64,000 nucleotides of DNA from JALORV01 sp963791235. Lineage in GTDB: Bacteria > Pseudomonadota > Gammaproteobacteria > Burkholderiales > Burkholderiaceae_F. The DNA is taken from positions 248,001-312,000 of the forward strand of contig CAWBRW010000029.1 in the NCBI GenBank assembly GCA_963791235.1, read 5' to 3'. Below are positions 24,515-36,823 of this stretch, piece after piece. A model generated the notes under the pieces. The model had not been told where the DNA came from. It ran no database searches and saw only the letters and a program-made list of their open reading frames with translations. The position numbers and the translations under genes are program-made. Positions within the stretch are counted from its first letter, which is position 1. Every line of letters starts with the position of its first letter.

Positions 24515-26745
24515 GGATCCGCAAGGAACTGTGGTTCGGCTTCATCATCATGGGGCTGATCATCGCGGGCACCGCGGTGATGCTGCTTTCGGCCGACAAA
24601 CTCACGAGCGGCCACCTCGGCCTGATGATGCTGGCACTCGTCGTGGTGGCGATCATGCTGGGATTCCCCACGGCGTTCACGCTGATGGGCATGGGGATGA
24701 TCTTCACTCTGCTTGCCTACGGTGGCAGCATCACCCACACGCTCGACCTGATGGTGCAGTCGGCGTTCAAGGTGATGAGCAACGACGTACTCATCTCCAT
24801 TCCGCTCTTCGTGTTCATGGGCTACCTGGTCGAGCGCGCGAACCTGATCGAGCGACTGTTCAGGAGCCTGCACCTGGCCATGGCGCGCGTGCCGGGTTCG
24901 CTGGCGGTGGCTACGATCTTCACCTGCGCGGTGTTTGCGACTGCAACCGGCATCGTCGGTGCCGTGGTCACCCTGATGGGATTGCTCGCGCTGCCGCAGA
25001 TGCTGAAGGCCGGCTATGACGTGCGCATCTCGGCCGGCTCGATCACCGCGGGCGGTTGCCTGGGAATCATGATCCCGCCCAGCGTGCTGCTGATCGTTTA
25101 CGGGGCCACCGCCGGCGTATCAGTCGTGCAGCTGTACGCAGGGGCCTTTTTCCCCGGGATCATGCTGGCCGGCCTCTACATCCTCTATGTGGTGCTGCTG
25201 GCGAAGCTGAAGCCCGCGCTGATGCCGCCGCTGACGGCAGAACAGCGCTTCGTGCCGCTGCCGCCGCTGACTGAGCGGGTCTCGAAGGCGGTTTCGAACC
25301 GCGCGCTGCCGGCGCTGCTCGGTGCACTGAAGAGCGCGCGCAGCCTCGGCGTGCCGAGCGACTACCTTGTGAAGCAGTTGGGCATTGCACTGCTGCCCGC
25401 GCTGCTGTTCGCGGCCGTGTTCGGTCTGGCCTGGTATGCGAATACGTCACCGGCCGCCGTGGAGACACTTCCGGCCGCAATGGGCGGTGGACTGTCCGTG
25501 CCGGCTGGAGCGGCCAGCGAGCCAGCAGCCGCCGGCGGATTGCAGGAGCCACCCGGCGCAGCCGGCGGACTCAGTGAGCCGCCCGGAGCAGCAGAAGGAG
25601 CCCGGGAGCCCGCAGGAAGCGGTGGCCTGGCCGCACCGCCGGGAGCGGACGAGGGAGTGAAGGAACCCGCAGGCAGCGGTGGACTCGCGGCGCCGCCCGG
25701 CTCGGACGACGCGGCGAAAGAGTCTTCATCGTCGTCGACACTGCGTGAGCCGGCCGGCGCCTCGTCTGGGTCAGCAGCGCCCACGGCTGCGCGACAGCCT
25801 CCGAGCAAGGGATTCTGGATCGGCACTGCGGTGGGCGTGCTGGCCCTGGTAGCGTTCTACGCGATCCTCAGTTTTCAGCGGCTCGAAGTGTTCAAGATGC
25901 TGCTGTCGAGCTTCTTTCCACTGATGATCCTGATTCTCGCAGTGCTGGGTTCGATCGTTTTCGGCCTCGCCACCCCCACGGAGGCCGCGGCGGTGGGCGC
26001 GTTTGGCGGCTACTTGCTCGCGGCCATCTATACGATCGTCGGCAAACGGCCGGCCAACTGGGTGGGCAAGCTGATTCTGTGGTTGCTGCTATGGACGCCC
26101 GCGGTGATCTCGATCGTCTGGTTCCTGCTGAATAGCGGCGGCATTGTCGCGCAGCCCGTACCGCAGATCGTTGGCATCGTGGCATCAGTGGGTGTCGGCG
26201 TGTGGGCACTGCTGGCGTACCGCCAGGCCGGCATACAGAGCGAAGTCAAGGAGTCCGTCTTCCTGACCGCCAAGACCAGCGCGATGGTGTGCTGGCTCTT
26301 CGTCGGCAGCGCGATCTTCTCGGCTGCGTTCGCGTTGCTCGGCGGGCAGGACCTGGTTGAGAAGTGGGTGTTGTCGCTGGGACTGTCGAAGGTTCAGTTC
26401 ATGCTGCTGTCGCAGGTGATCATCTTCATCCTCGGCTGGCCGCTGGAGTGGACCGAGATCATTGTCATCTTCATGCCGATCTTCATTCCGTTGCTCGACA
26501 ACTTCGGCATCGATCCGCTGTTCTTCGGCCTGCTGGTCGCGCTCAACCTGCAGACCGCATTCCTTTCGCCGCCAGTGGCGATGGCCGCCTTCTATCTGAA
26601 GGGCGTGTCGCCACCGCACGTCACCTTGAACCAGATCTTCGCCGGCATGCTGCCCTTCATGGGGATACAGATCATCGCGATCTTCATGCTGTACGTGTTT
26701 CCGGAGATCGGCCTGTGGCTGCCGAGCGTGCTGTACGGCCGCTAG
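24511..26745 (+). CDS. TRAP transporter large permease subunit (DctM family) with a repeat-rich insert
   Basis: A 744-residue ion-coupled permease; ordinary DctM proteins are about 430-600 residues. Transport segments include MLGFPTAFTLMGMGMIF, FMGYLVERANLIERLF, TAGGCLGIMIPPSVLLIVYG, GLATPTEAAAVGAFGGY and LQTAFLSPPVAMAAFYLKGV, all conserved in the family. Between residues about 314 and 431, after a helix ending AAVFGLAWYA, a Pro/Gly/Ala/Glu-rich insert of short repeats (GGLQEPPGAA, GGLSEPPGAA, EPAGSGGLAAPPG twice) joins the two halves. The reading frame is intact. The start ATG overlaps the dctQ stop. The insert is probably a disordered loop between the halves of the permease. Confidence 0.9.
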   Translation: MRIRKELWFGFIIMGLIIAGTAVMLLSADKLTSGHLGLMMLALVVVAIMLGFPTAFTLMGMGMIFTLLAYGGSITHTLDLMVQSAFKVMSNDVLISIPLFVFMGYLVERANLIERLFRSLHLAMARVPGSLAVATIFTCAVFATATGIVGAVVTLMGLLALPQMLKAGYDVRISAGSITAGGCLGIMIPPSVLLIVYGATAGVSVVQLYAGAFFPGIMLAGLYILYVVLLAKLKPALMPPLTAEQRFVPLPPLTERVSKAVSNRALPALLGALKSARSLGVPSDYLVKQLGIALLPALLFAAVFGLAWYANTSPAAVETLPAAMGGGLSVPAGAASEPAAAGGLQEPPGAAGGLSEPPGAAEGAREPAGSGGLAAPPGADEGVKEPAGSGGLAAPPGSDDAAKESSSSSTLREPAGASSGSAAPTAARQPPSKGFWIGTAVGVLALVAFYAILSFQRLEVFKMLLSSFFPLMILILAVLGSIVFGLATPTEAAAVGAFGGYLLAAIYTIVGKRPANWVGKLILWLLLWTPAVISIVWFLLNSGGIVAQPVPQIVGIVASVGVGVWALLAYRQAGIQSEVKESVFLTAKTSAMVCWLFVGSAIFSAAFALLGGQDLVEKWVLSLGLSKVQFMLLSQVIIFILGWPLEWTEIIVIFMPIFIPLLDNFGIDPLFFGLLVALNLQTAFLSPPVAMAAFYLKGVSPPHVTLNQIFAGMLPFMGIQIIAIFMLYVFPEIGLWLPSVLYGR
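25486..25803 (+). repeat. In-frame tandem repeats inside the dctM-type gene
   Basis: The DNA encoding residues about 326-431 contains degenerate tandem repeats. One unit of 30 bases (GGLxEPPGAA) occurs twice in a row and one of 57 bases (EPAGSGGLAAPPG plus a charged spacer) occurs twice. All units keep the reading frame. Confidence 0.75.
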
Positions 26746-26837
26746 ACACGTCCTGCCGCCGCTGACCGGGGTCGATCCCGGCCAGCCGGCGGGGCGGCGC
26801 CCCGGCGCATAATCCGCGCGCACTTTCAGCCGCCACC

Positions 26838-28307
26838 ATGCAGGCGCTTGCGCGTTCGATCCTTCCGGTTCTCAATGTCCTTGGCTATGTCGTCCTGATT
26901 TTTGCGGGGACGATGCTGGTGCCGCTCGCGTTTGCCTTTTTCGCAAACGAGGCGGCGCTGAAGGATTACGACTTCGCGCTGCTGATCACTGCCGGAATCG
27001 GCGGTGCGCTGATCGTGACGACGCGTCGTTTTCGCCGCGAACTGCAGCCGCGTGACGGCTTCTTGCTGGTCACTCTCGGATGGACGGTGATGCCCGCGTG
27101 CGCGACGCTGCCCCTGCTCTTCCATCTGCCGGGGTTGACGTTCACCGACGCCTATTTCGAAACAATGTCGGGCTTGACGACCACTGGCGCCACCGTGCTC
27201 ACCGGGATCGACAACCTGCCGCTGTCGATCAACGTCTGGCGCCACTTGATGGTGTGGATGGGCGGCATGGGGATTCTGGTGCTGGTGGTGGCGATCCTGC
27301 CCCTGTTGGGCGTCGGCGGCGCGCAGGTTTTCAAGGCGGAAACTGCAGGCCCGTTAAAGGAAACCAAACTGACGCCGCGTATCGCCGATACGGCCAAGGC
27401 GCTGTATACGATTTATTTCGGGCTTTCGCTGGCGTGCTTTCTTTCCTACCGCTGGGCCGGCATGACGTGGAGCGATGCGTTCATGCATATGTGCTCGACG
27501 ATGGGCCTGGGCGGTTTCTCGACCCACGACGCGAGTTTCGGCTATTGGGACTCGCCGACGATCGAAGCGGTCGCGATCTTCTTCATGGTGCTGGCGGGAT
27601 TGAACTTCTCCCTGCACTTCCTGGCCTGGCGGCGGCGCTCGGTGCTCGTCTATTTCCAGAATCCGGAAGCCCGGGCCTACGTCATTACGCTGGTGCTGGC
27701 GGTCGCGGGCGTCGCGGTATTTCTGCTCTGGCGCGACGTCTATCCGGACCTGGAGACGGCGGCCCGTTATGCCGCCTTCAACGTGGTATCGATCGCCACG
27801 ACGACCGGGTACGCGAACACCGACTTCAACCAGTGGCCCATCTTCGCTCCGGTGCTGATGCTGTTTCTCTGCGGCTTCACCACCTGCGCCGGGTCGACCG
27901 GCGGCGGAGTGAAGATGATCCGCGGGCTGATCCTGCTGAAGCAGGCGCGCCGCGAGTTCACGCGCATCCTGCATCCGCGCGTGGTCAGCCCGGTCATCGT
28001 CGGCGACCAGGTCATCGAGAACAAGGTCATCTTCGCAGTGCTGGCGTTCATGCTGCTTTACGGCGCCTGCATCACCTGGCTGACGTTCCTCATGCTGCTG
28101 TCGGGCCTCGACGTCATCTCCGCCTTCAGCGCGATCGTGGCGTGCCTGAACAACACAGGCCCCGGCCTGAATCAGGTGGGCCCGGCCACCACCTACGCGA
28201 CGCTGAACGACTTCGAAACCTGGGTCTGCATTTTCGCGATGCTGATTGGCCGACTCGAGTTGTTTGCGGTGCTGGTGCTGATCACGCCGGAGTTCTGGCG
28301 GCGCTGA
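26838..28307 (+). CDS. trkH: Trk potassium uptake system membrane protein TrkH
   Basis: A 489-residue potassium channel-like transporter with four pore-loop repeats. Selectivity-filter segments are visible: SGLTTTGATVLTG, STMGLGGFSTHD, SIATTTGYANTDF and CLNNTGPGLNQVGP. The intramembrane-loop region CAGSTGGGVKMIRGL is typical. TrkH forms the pore and TrkA gates it; the two genes are normally close together but here flank a TRAP transporter. Its stop codon overlaps the start of the next small gene (TGATG). Confidence 0.95.
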   Translation: MQALARSILPVLNVLGYVVLIFAGTMLVPLAFAFFANEAALKDYDFALLITAGIGGALIVTTRRFRRELQPRDGFLLVTLGWTVMPACATLPLLFHLPGLTFTDAYFETMSGLTTTGATVLTGIDNLPLSINVWRHLMVWMGGMGILVLVVAILPLLGVGGAQVFKAETAGPLKETKLTPRIADTAKALYTIYFGLSLACFLSYRWAGMTWSDAFMHMCSTMGLGGFSTHDASFGYWDSPTIEAVAIFFMVLAGLNFSLHFLAWRRRSVLVYFQNPEARAYVITLVLAVAGVAVFLLWRDVYPDLETAARYAAFNVVSIATTTGYANTDFNQWPIFAPVLMLFLCGFTTCAGSTGGGVKMIRGLILLKQARREFTRILHPRVVSPVIVGDQVIENKVIFAVLAFMLLYGACITWLTFLMLLSGLDVISAFSAIVACLNNTGPGLNQVGPATTYATLNDFETWVCIFAMLIGRLELFAVLVLITPEFWRR

Positions 28308-28633
28308 TGCGCGCGACCGTGGCTGTGCATGGCAGTGAAGCGCAACGGGACGTCGATGCCTGGCTCGCTGCCACGCCCTCGGAACGACGCGCTGTCATCG
28401 TCGAAAGTCCGTTCGCCGAGGTTCAACTGCCGGACGACGTGCCGCTGACGCGGCTTGGCGGAGCGTGCCCCTGCTGCCTCGGTCAACTGCCGCTGCGGGT
28501 TGCGATCGTGCGTCTGGTCCGGTCGCAGCGCCCCGATGCCGTGCTGCTCCTGTTAGCCGGGGGCGAGCACGCGGACCGGGTGAGTGCGCTGCTGGCTGAC
28601 GGCAGCCTGGGCGTCCGATTCCTTGTGGAGTAG
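28307..28633 (+). CDS. Small CPCC-motif protein resembling part of a CobW-type GTPase
   Basis: A 108-residue protein of unknown function. Its centre, LGGACPCCLGQLPLRVAIVRLVRSQRPDAVLLLLAGGEHADRV, resembles the metal-binding CxCC segment and following helix/strand of CobW/COG0523 GTPases (consensus GC[VI]CC...RPD.vliE), but there is no Walker A motif. It could be a small metal-binding relative or a remnant. The start ATG overlaps the trkH stop and the next gene begins three bases after its end, so it sits in an operon. The resemblance is my reading, not a search result. Confidence 0.65.
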   Translation: MRATVAVHGSEAQRDVDAWLAATPSERRAVIVESPFAEVQLPDDVPLTRLGGACPCCLGQLPLRVAIVRLVRSQRPDAVLLLLAGGEHADRVSALLADGSLGVRFLVE

Positions 28634-28636
28634 GCG

Positions 28637-29434
28637 ATGCTGCAAAGAGTGACAGTCAACGGAATCAACCTCGCGTATCGCGTCGACGGGCCGACGCATG
28701 CGCCATGGGTGGTGATGAGCCATTCGCTCGCCTGCGACCACACGATGTGGGATCCGCAGATGCAGGCGCTGCGTGATTTCCGCGTGCTGCGCTTCGATAC
28801 GCGCGGGCACGGCGCTTCGGGTGCGCCGGAGGGCGAGTACACGATCGAGCAACTCGGCGATGATGCGCGCGCGCTGCTCGACGCCCTCGGTGTCGATCGC
28901 TGCCACTTCGTCGGACTGTCGATGGGCGGCATGATCGGCCAACAGCTCGCACTGAGTGCGCCCACCCGCCTGCTGTCGCTGACACTGGCCGACACCAGCA
29001 GCCGCTACCCGGCTTCCGTTGTTCCGGTGTGGAACGAACGCATTGCACTGGTGCGCGCTCAAGGCATGGATGCCGTGCTGCAGCCCACGCTCGAGCGCTG
29101 GTTCACGGCACGATTCCGCGAAGAGCAACCGCACGCGGTTGCGCGTATCGCCGCCGCGATACGCGCGACTCCGGTTGCCGGCTACATCGGCTGCGCCCAT
29201 GCGATACCCCGCATCAACTTTACCTCGCGGCTCGAGTCGCTACGCTGTCCAACTATGGTCGTTGTCGGAGCCGAGGATCAGGGGACGCCGGTCGCCATGG
29301 CGCAAGAGATCGCGGCGGCGATCAGCGGCGCTGAACTGCATGTCATTGATGCTGCAGCGCATTTGTCCAACGTGGAGCAGCCGGATCGTTTCAATGCGCT
29401 GTTAGCTGCTTTCTTGAAGCGCGTGGACAGTTAG
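28637..29434 (+). CDS. Alpha/beta hydrolase, 3-oxoadipate enol-lactonase-like
   Basis: A 265-residue alpha/beta hydrolase with VMSHSLACDHTMWDPQ (oxyanion region), RFDTRGHGAS, nucleophile GLSMGG, Asp in VVGAEDQGTP and His in AAHLSNVEQ. This pattern and length are those of PcaD-type enol-lactonases of aromatic degradation, though many relatives hydrolyse other esters and no pca genes are nearby. It starts three bases after the CPCC gene. Cytoplasmic, no signal peptide. Confidence 0.8.
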   Translation: MLQRVTVNGINLAYRVDGPTHAPWVVMSHSLACDHTMWDPQMQALRDFRVLRFDTRGHGASGAPEGEYTIEQLGDDARALLDALGVDRCHFVGLSMGGMIGQQLALSAPTRLLSLTLADTSSRYPASVVPVWNERIALVRAQGMDAVLQPTLERWFTARFREEQPHAVARIAAAIRATPVAGYIGCAHAIPRINFTSRLESLRCPTMVVVGAEDQGTPVAMAQEIAAAISGAELHVIDAAAHLSNVEQPDRFNALLAAFLKRVDS

Positions 29435-29484
29435 TGTTTACTTCGTTGTTAAGCTTCGATCAGCAAGGACGTCGCAAGAATGAC

Positions 29485-29542
29485 TTGAATCTCGTCGGCG
29501 GGTACCGATATTGCATCTAGGTGCACGGTGGTCGCGTGCACC
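29485..29542 (+). promoter_or_regulatory. Possible promoter and 5'-end hairpin for the DUF3567 gene
   Basis: TTGAAT (29485-29490) and GATATT (29507-29512), 16 bases apart, match sigma-70 hexamers at four positions each. The predicted transcript would begin at or beside GGTGCAC (29520-29526), which pairs perfectly with GTGCACC (29536-29542) around a 9-base loop. A hairpin at the extreme 5' end can protect an mRNA. Alternatively the inverted repeat is an operator. Confidence 0.4.
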
Positions 29543-29567
29543 TTGCACCGCCGGAAAGGACGCAACA

Positions 29568-29831
29568 ATGGCTCTGACGATCATTTACAACAGCCCGCAA
29601 TACTGTGTGTTCGAGTTCGAAGCCTCGACCACTGACAACGGCCGTGCCACCGGCGGGTACGAGATCATGGACAAGCAATTGCGTCGCGAGATCTTCCTCG
29701 GCGGCGAGGATGCCGAAAATTTCCGTCGCAGCGTGCAGGAACTGATCGAACAGGGACCTTCGTCCGACGACATCGATGCCTTTCTGAACGGCTTCAGCGG
29801 GTTGATGACGCAGCCTGTAGTCCTGCACTGA
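29568..29831 (+). CDS. DUF3567 family protein
   Basis: An 87-residue protein starting MALTIIYNSPQYCVFEFE and containing GGYEIMDKQLRREIFLGGEDAENFRRSVQEL. This is the DUF3567 pattern, a small family I know mainly from betaproteobacteria, so it is a useful taxonomic marker. The function is unknown. GGAAAGGA precedes the ATG at 29568. The gene stands alone between a hydrolase and a GMC oxidoreductase. Confidence 0.88.
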   Translation: MALTIIYNSPQYCVFEFEASTTDNGRATGGYEIMDKQLRREIFLGGEDAENFRRSVQELIEQGPSSDDIDAFLNGFSGLMTQPVVLH

Positions 29832-29983
29832 GATCCGCGTGCTCGTTCGCATCGGCCGTGCCCTGACCGACAGCTTTTTCGAGGAGAGCTTCTAGGAAGC
29901 CCGCTGCCTCGTCTGGCGCTCGGAGCCACAATGCACCTATACACATGGCGGTCGCGATGACGGCTGCCGGCTAGGGAGCGCCT

Positions 29984-31630
29984 GTGGAGTTCGACTACAT
30001 CATCGTCGGCGGTGGTTCGGGCGGATGTGTGCTGGCTGCACGATTGTCCGAAGACCCGTCGGTCCGCGTCGCCCTGCTCGAGGCCGGCGGCGCGAATGAT
30101 CGCCTGCTGAACCGCGTACCCACCGGGGCGGCGGTCCACATCATCAATCGCAATGCCTATAACTGGGCGTTCTCGACGACGCCGCAACCTGGACTGGGCG
30201 GTCGCGTCGGCTACCAGCCGCGTGGCCGTGGCCTTGGCGGGTCGTCCACCATCAATGCGATGGTCTATCTGCGCGGGCAGCGCGAGGACTACGACAACTG
30301 GGCAGCTGAAGGCGCCACCGGCTGGGCGTGGAACGACGTGCTGCCGTACTTCCTCAAGGCCGAGAACAACGAACGCGGCGCGAGTGCCCTGCACGGGACC
30401 GGCGGTCCACTGAACGTGGCCGACCTGCGTTCCCCGCATCCTTTCGCAAGGCTGTTCATCGAGGCTGGTATGCAGGCCGGCCTGCCACGCAATGAGGACT
30501 TCGCCGGCGAAACGCAGGAAGGCGTCGGCTTCTACCAGGTCACGCAGAAGAATGGCGAACGCTGGTCGGTCGCCCGTGCTTATCTGGACCCCGCTCGCTC
30601 GCGACCCAACCTCCTGATCGAGACCGGCGCCCTGGCGACGCGCATCCTCTTTGAAGGTTCGCGCGCGGTCGGCATCGAGTTTGACCAGGGCGGAGCGCGG
30701 CGCACGCTGCGTGCGAGACGCGAGCTGATTCTCGCGGCCGGCGCACTGCAGTCCCCGCAACTCCTGATGGTGTCGGGCATCGGGCCCGGCCCATCGCTGC
30801 AAGGTCTGGGCATCCCGGTGATTGCCGATCTTCCCGTCGGACTGAACCTGCAGGACCATCTGGATGTCGTCATCAACCGGCGTGTCGCCCACACCGACCT
30901 GCTTGGACTTTCACCTGCCGGTGCGGTCAAGTTGCTGCGTGCGATCGGGCACTGGCGGCGCGATCGCCGCGGAGTGCTGACGTCGAACTTCGCCGAAGCC
31001 GGAGCCTTCGTTCGCACGCTGCCTGAACTGACGCGGCCCGATGTGCAACTGCACTTCGTCATCGGCATGGTCGACAATCACAACCGCACGTTCCACTGGG
31101 GCCATGGCATGAGTTGCCACTCGTGCCCGTTGCGGCCGAAGAGCCGCGGCATGCTCCACATCGCATCGCCCGATGCGCACGAGGCACCGCTGATCGACCC
31201 GGGCTTCCTGTCGGTCAGCGAGGACCTGGAAACGATGGTGCGTGCCTTCAAGTTCGTGCGTCGGATCTTTGCGCAGCCTGCCTTCGCCCCCTTCGGCGGC
31301 GGCGACGCCGCGCGCGAACTGTACTTCGCCGACGTCCACAGCGATGACGAGATCCGCGCCGCGATCCGGGCGCGCGCCGACACGATCTACCACCCGGTCG
31401 GCACCTGCCGCATGGGCACGGACGCCCGTGCAGTGGTCGACCTGCAGCTGCGGGTTCGCGGCATCGATGGCCTGCGTGTCGTCGATGCATCGATCATGCC
31501 GACGCTCGTCTCGGGCAACACGAATGCGCCCGTGGTGATGATCGCGGAGAAGGCCGCCGACATGATTCGCTCCGCAAGCGGCGCCGCGAGCAGCGCCGCC
31601 GCAACGGTGCGCGAGACCGCGCTCGCCTGA
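29984..31630 (+). CDS. GMC family FAD-dependent oxidoreductase
   Basis: A 548-residue flavoprotein. The N-terminal dinucleotide-binding motif is DYIIVGGGSGGCVLAARL with LLEAGG; GLGGSSTINAMVYLRGQREDYDNWA is GMC signature 1; AAGALQSPQLLMVSGIGP is signature 2; the C-terminal catalytic region has YHPVGTCRMG and VSGNTNAPVVMIAEKAAD. Relatives oxidise choline or medium- to long-chain alcohols. The GTG at 29984 is chosen because it gives the conserved N-terminus. A role in alcohol oxidation linked to the wax ester genes is possible but they are 15 kb apart. Confidence 0.9.
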   Translation: MEFDYIIVGGGSGGCVLAARLSEDPSVRVALLEAGGANDRLLNRVPTGAAVHIINRNAYNWAFSTTPQPGLGGRVGYQPRGRGLGGSSTINAMVYLRGQREDYDNWAAEGATGWAWNDVLPYFLKAENNERGASALHGTGGPLNVADLRSPHPFARLFIEAGMQAGLPRNEDFAGETQEGVGFYQVTQKNGERWSVARAYLDPARSRPNLLIETGALATRILFEGSRAVGIEFDQGGARRTLRARRELILAAGALQSPQLLMVSGIGPGPSLQGLGIPVIADLPVGLNLQDHLDVVINRRVAHTDLLGLSPAGAVKLLRAIGHWRRDRRGVLTSNFAEAGAFVRTLPELTRPDVQLHFVIGMVDNHNRTFHWGHGMSCHSCPLRPKSRGMLHIASPDAHEAPLIDPGFLSVSEDLETMVRAFKFVRRIFAQPAFAPFGGGDAARELYFADVHSDDEIRAAIRARADTIYHPVGTCRMGTDARAVVDLQLRVRGIDGLRVVDASIMPTLVSGNTNAPVVMIAEKAADMIRSASGAASSAAATVRETALA

Positions 31631-31663
31631 GCCGCCGCCGCACGCGCTCCTCATTTCCACCGG

Positions 31664-31677
31664 GCATGACGTCATGC
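31664..31677. promoter_or_regulatory. 14-bp perfect palindrome upstream of metH
   Basis: GCATGACGTCATGC is a perfect palindrome in the 120-base gap before metH, about 47 bases upstream of a TAGAAT string (31711-31716) that could be a -10 element. It could be an operator for a dimeric regulator; no regulator gene lies alongside. Confidence 0.35.
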
Positions 31678-31750
31678 AGGACGTCGAGCGGATGCGCATT
31701 GACGGAGCCCTAGAATGCGGGGTTCCGATCACCTCACTGCAAGACCGTCG

Positions 31751-35477
<3,727 letters not shown>

Positions 35478-35560
35478 GCCTCGCGGCCGGAGCATGTCGA
35501 TGACGCTGCAGAGTGACTTGCGCACTGGCCGCGGTCGTCGGGCGCCGCGTTAACTGAACC

Positions 35561-36823
35561 ATGCTCTTCGGGATCATCGCCGACGATCTCACCGGGGCGA
35601 CCGATGTCGCGGTCAACCTGCGCGCGGCAGGGCTGTCGGTGGTGCAGATCAACGGGGTGCCACGAGACGCCCTGGACCCGGGAAAGGTGGATGCGGTTGT
35701 CGTGGCACTGAAGTCGCGCACGATTCCCGCCGCAGAAGCCTGTGCGCTCGCGCTCGCGTCGCTGAAGTGGCTGCGCCGGCACGGCGCCGAGCGCATCTAC
35801 TTCAAGTACTGCTCGACCTTCGATTCAACCGCCGCGGGCAACATCGGTCCGGTCAGCGATGCGCTCGCCGATGCCCTCGACGCCGCAATCGTCCCGGCGA
35901 CGCCCGCCTATCCGCGCAACCAGCGCACCGTCTACCAGGGGCATCTCTTCGTCGGTGACCTCCTGTTGTCGGACACCGGGATGCGCAACCACCCGCTGAC
36001 GCCGATGACCGACGCCAATCTGGTCCGCGTGCTGCAGGCGCAGACGCCGCGCCGGGTGGGACTCGTTGCACTGAGTGAGGTGAACCGTGGTGCCGAGGCG
36101 ATCCGGGAGCGACTCGACGCGCTGCGTGCGACGGGCTGCAGGCATGCGATCGTCGACGCGACCGAGCAGCTGCATCTCGAAGCGCTCGGCGCGGCCGTGC
36201 TCGACTATCCGCTCACCACCGGCGGAGCCGGTCTGGCGAGCGGGATTGCGGCGCACCTGCGGCAGCGAGCGCATGCCGCTACCACCCGGCTGCGTTGCGT
36301 CGAGGGTCCGCTCGCGATCCTTGCCGGCAGCTGCTCGCTGGCGACGCTGGAACAGCTGGCGGCCCTGCCTGCCGACTGGCCGGTGCGGCGTCTCGACGTG
36401 ACCGCGCTGCTGGAGGGCAACGGCGAGGACGCTCGGGCCATCGACTGGGCGCTCGGCCGGCTGGCTGCTGCACCCACCGTGATCAGCGCGTCGGTGTCGC
36501 CTGGCGAACTGGTAGCCATCCAGCAGCGCTACGGACGCGAGCGTTCGGCTGAGGCCATCGAGAACGCCTTCCGGGCGATCGCAGCGGCACTGGCGCGTCA
36601 CGGTGTCCGGCGTTTCGTCGTCGCGGGCGGCGAGACTTCGGGTGCGGTCGTCGCAGCGCTGGCGGGCGAACTCGGATTCCAGGCACTGGCGATCGGCAAC
36701 GAGATCGCACCGGGTGTGCCGTGGACGGTGTCGGTCGACGGCGAGCCGGTGGCACTGGCGCTCAAGTCGGGAAATTTCGGCGGCCGCGATTTCTTCCTGC
36801 GTGCCGCGGGGGTGCAGCCATGA
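35561..36823 (+). CDS. otnK: 3-oxo-tetronate kinase (four-carbon acid sugar kinase family)
   Basis: A 420-residue kinase of the former DUF1537 family. The N-terminal domain has GIIADDLTGATDVAVNL and KYCSTFDSTAAGNIGP; the C-terminal nucleotide-binding domain has VVAGGETSGAVV and GNEIAPGVPWTV with LALKSGNFGGRDFF. OtnK phosphorylates 3-oxo-tetronates made from D-erythronate or threonate. The next gene, overlapping by ATGA, is the matching aldolase, which supports the assignment. The usual dehydrogenase and isomerase are not in the window. Confidence 0.9.
   Translation: MLFGIIADDLTGATDVAVNLRAAGLSVVQINGVPRDALDPGKVDAVVVALKSRTIPAAEACALALASLKWLRRHGAERIYFKYCSTFDSTAAGNIGPVSDALADALDAAIVPATPAYPRNQRTVYQGHLFVGDLLLSDTGMRNHPLTPMTDANLVRVLQAQTPRRVGLVALSEVNRGAEAIRERLDALRATGCRHAIVDATEQLHLEALGAAVLDYPLTTGGAGLASGIAAHLRQRAHAATTRLRCVEGPLAILAGSCSLATLEQLAALPADWPVRRLDVTALLEGNGEDARAIDWALGRLAAAPTVISASVSPGELVAIQQRYGRERSAEAIENAFRAIAAALARHGVRRFVVAGGETSGAVVAALAGELGFQALAIGNEIAPGVPWTVSVDGEPVALALKSGNFGGRDFFLRAAGVQP

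Noticed and set aside
25486..25803. Short tandem repeats that might be a CRISPR or a mobile element
   Set aside because: The units are degenerate, of 30 and 57 bases without spacers, and stay in frame within a permease gene.
29832..29983. Possible small gene between DUF3567 and the GMC oxidoreductase
   Set aside because: The only ATG-initiated frames are under 20 codons and lack ribosome-binding sites.
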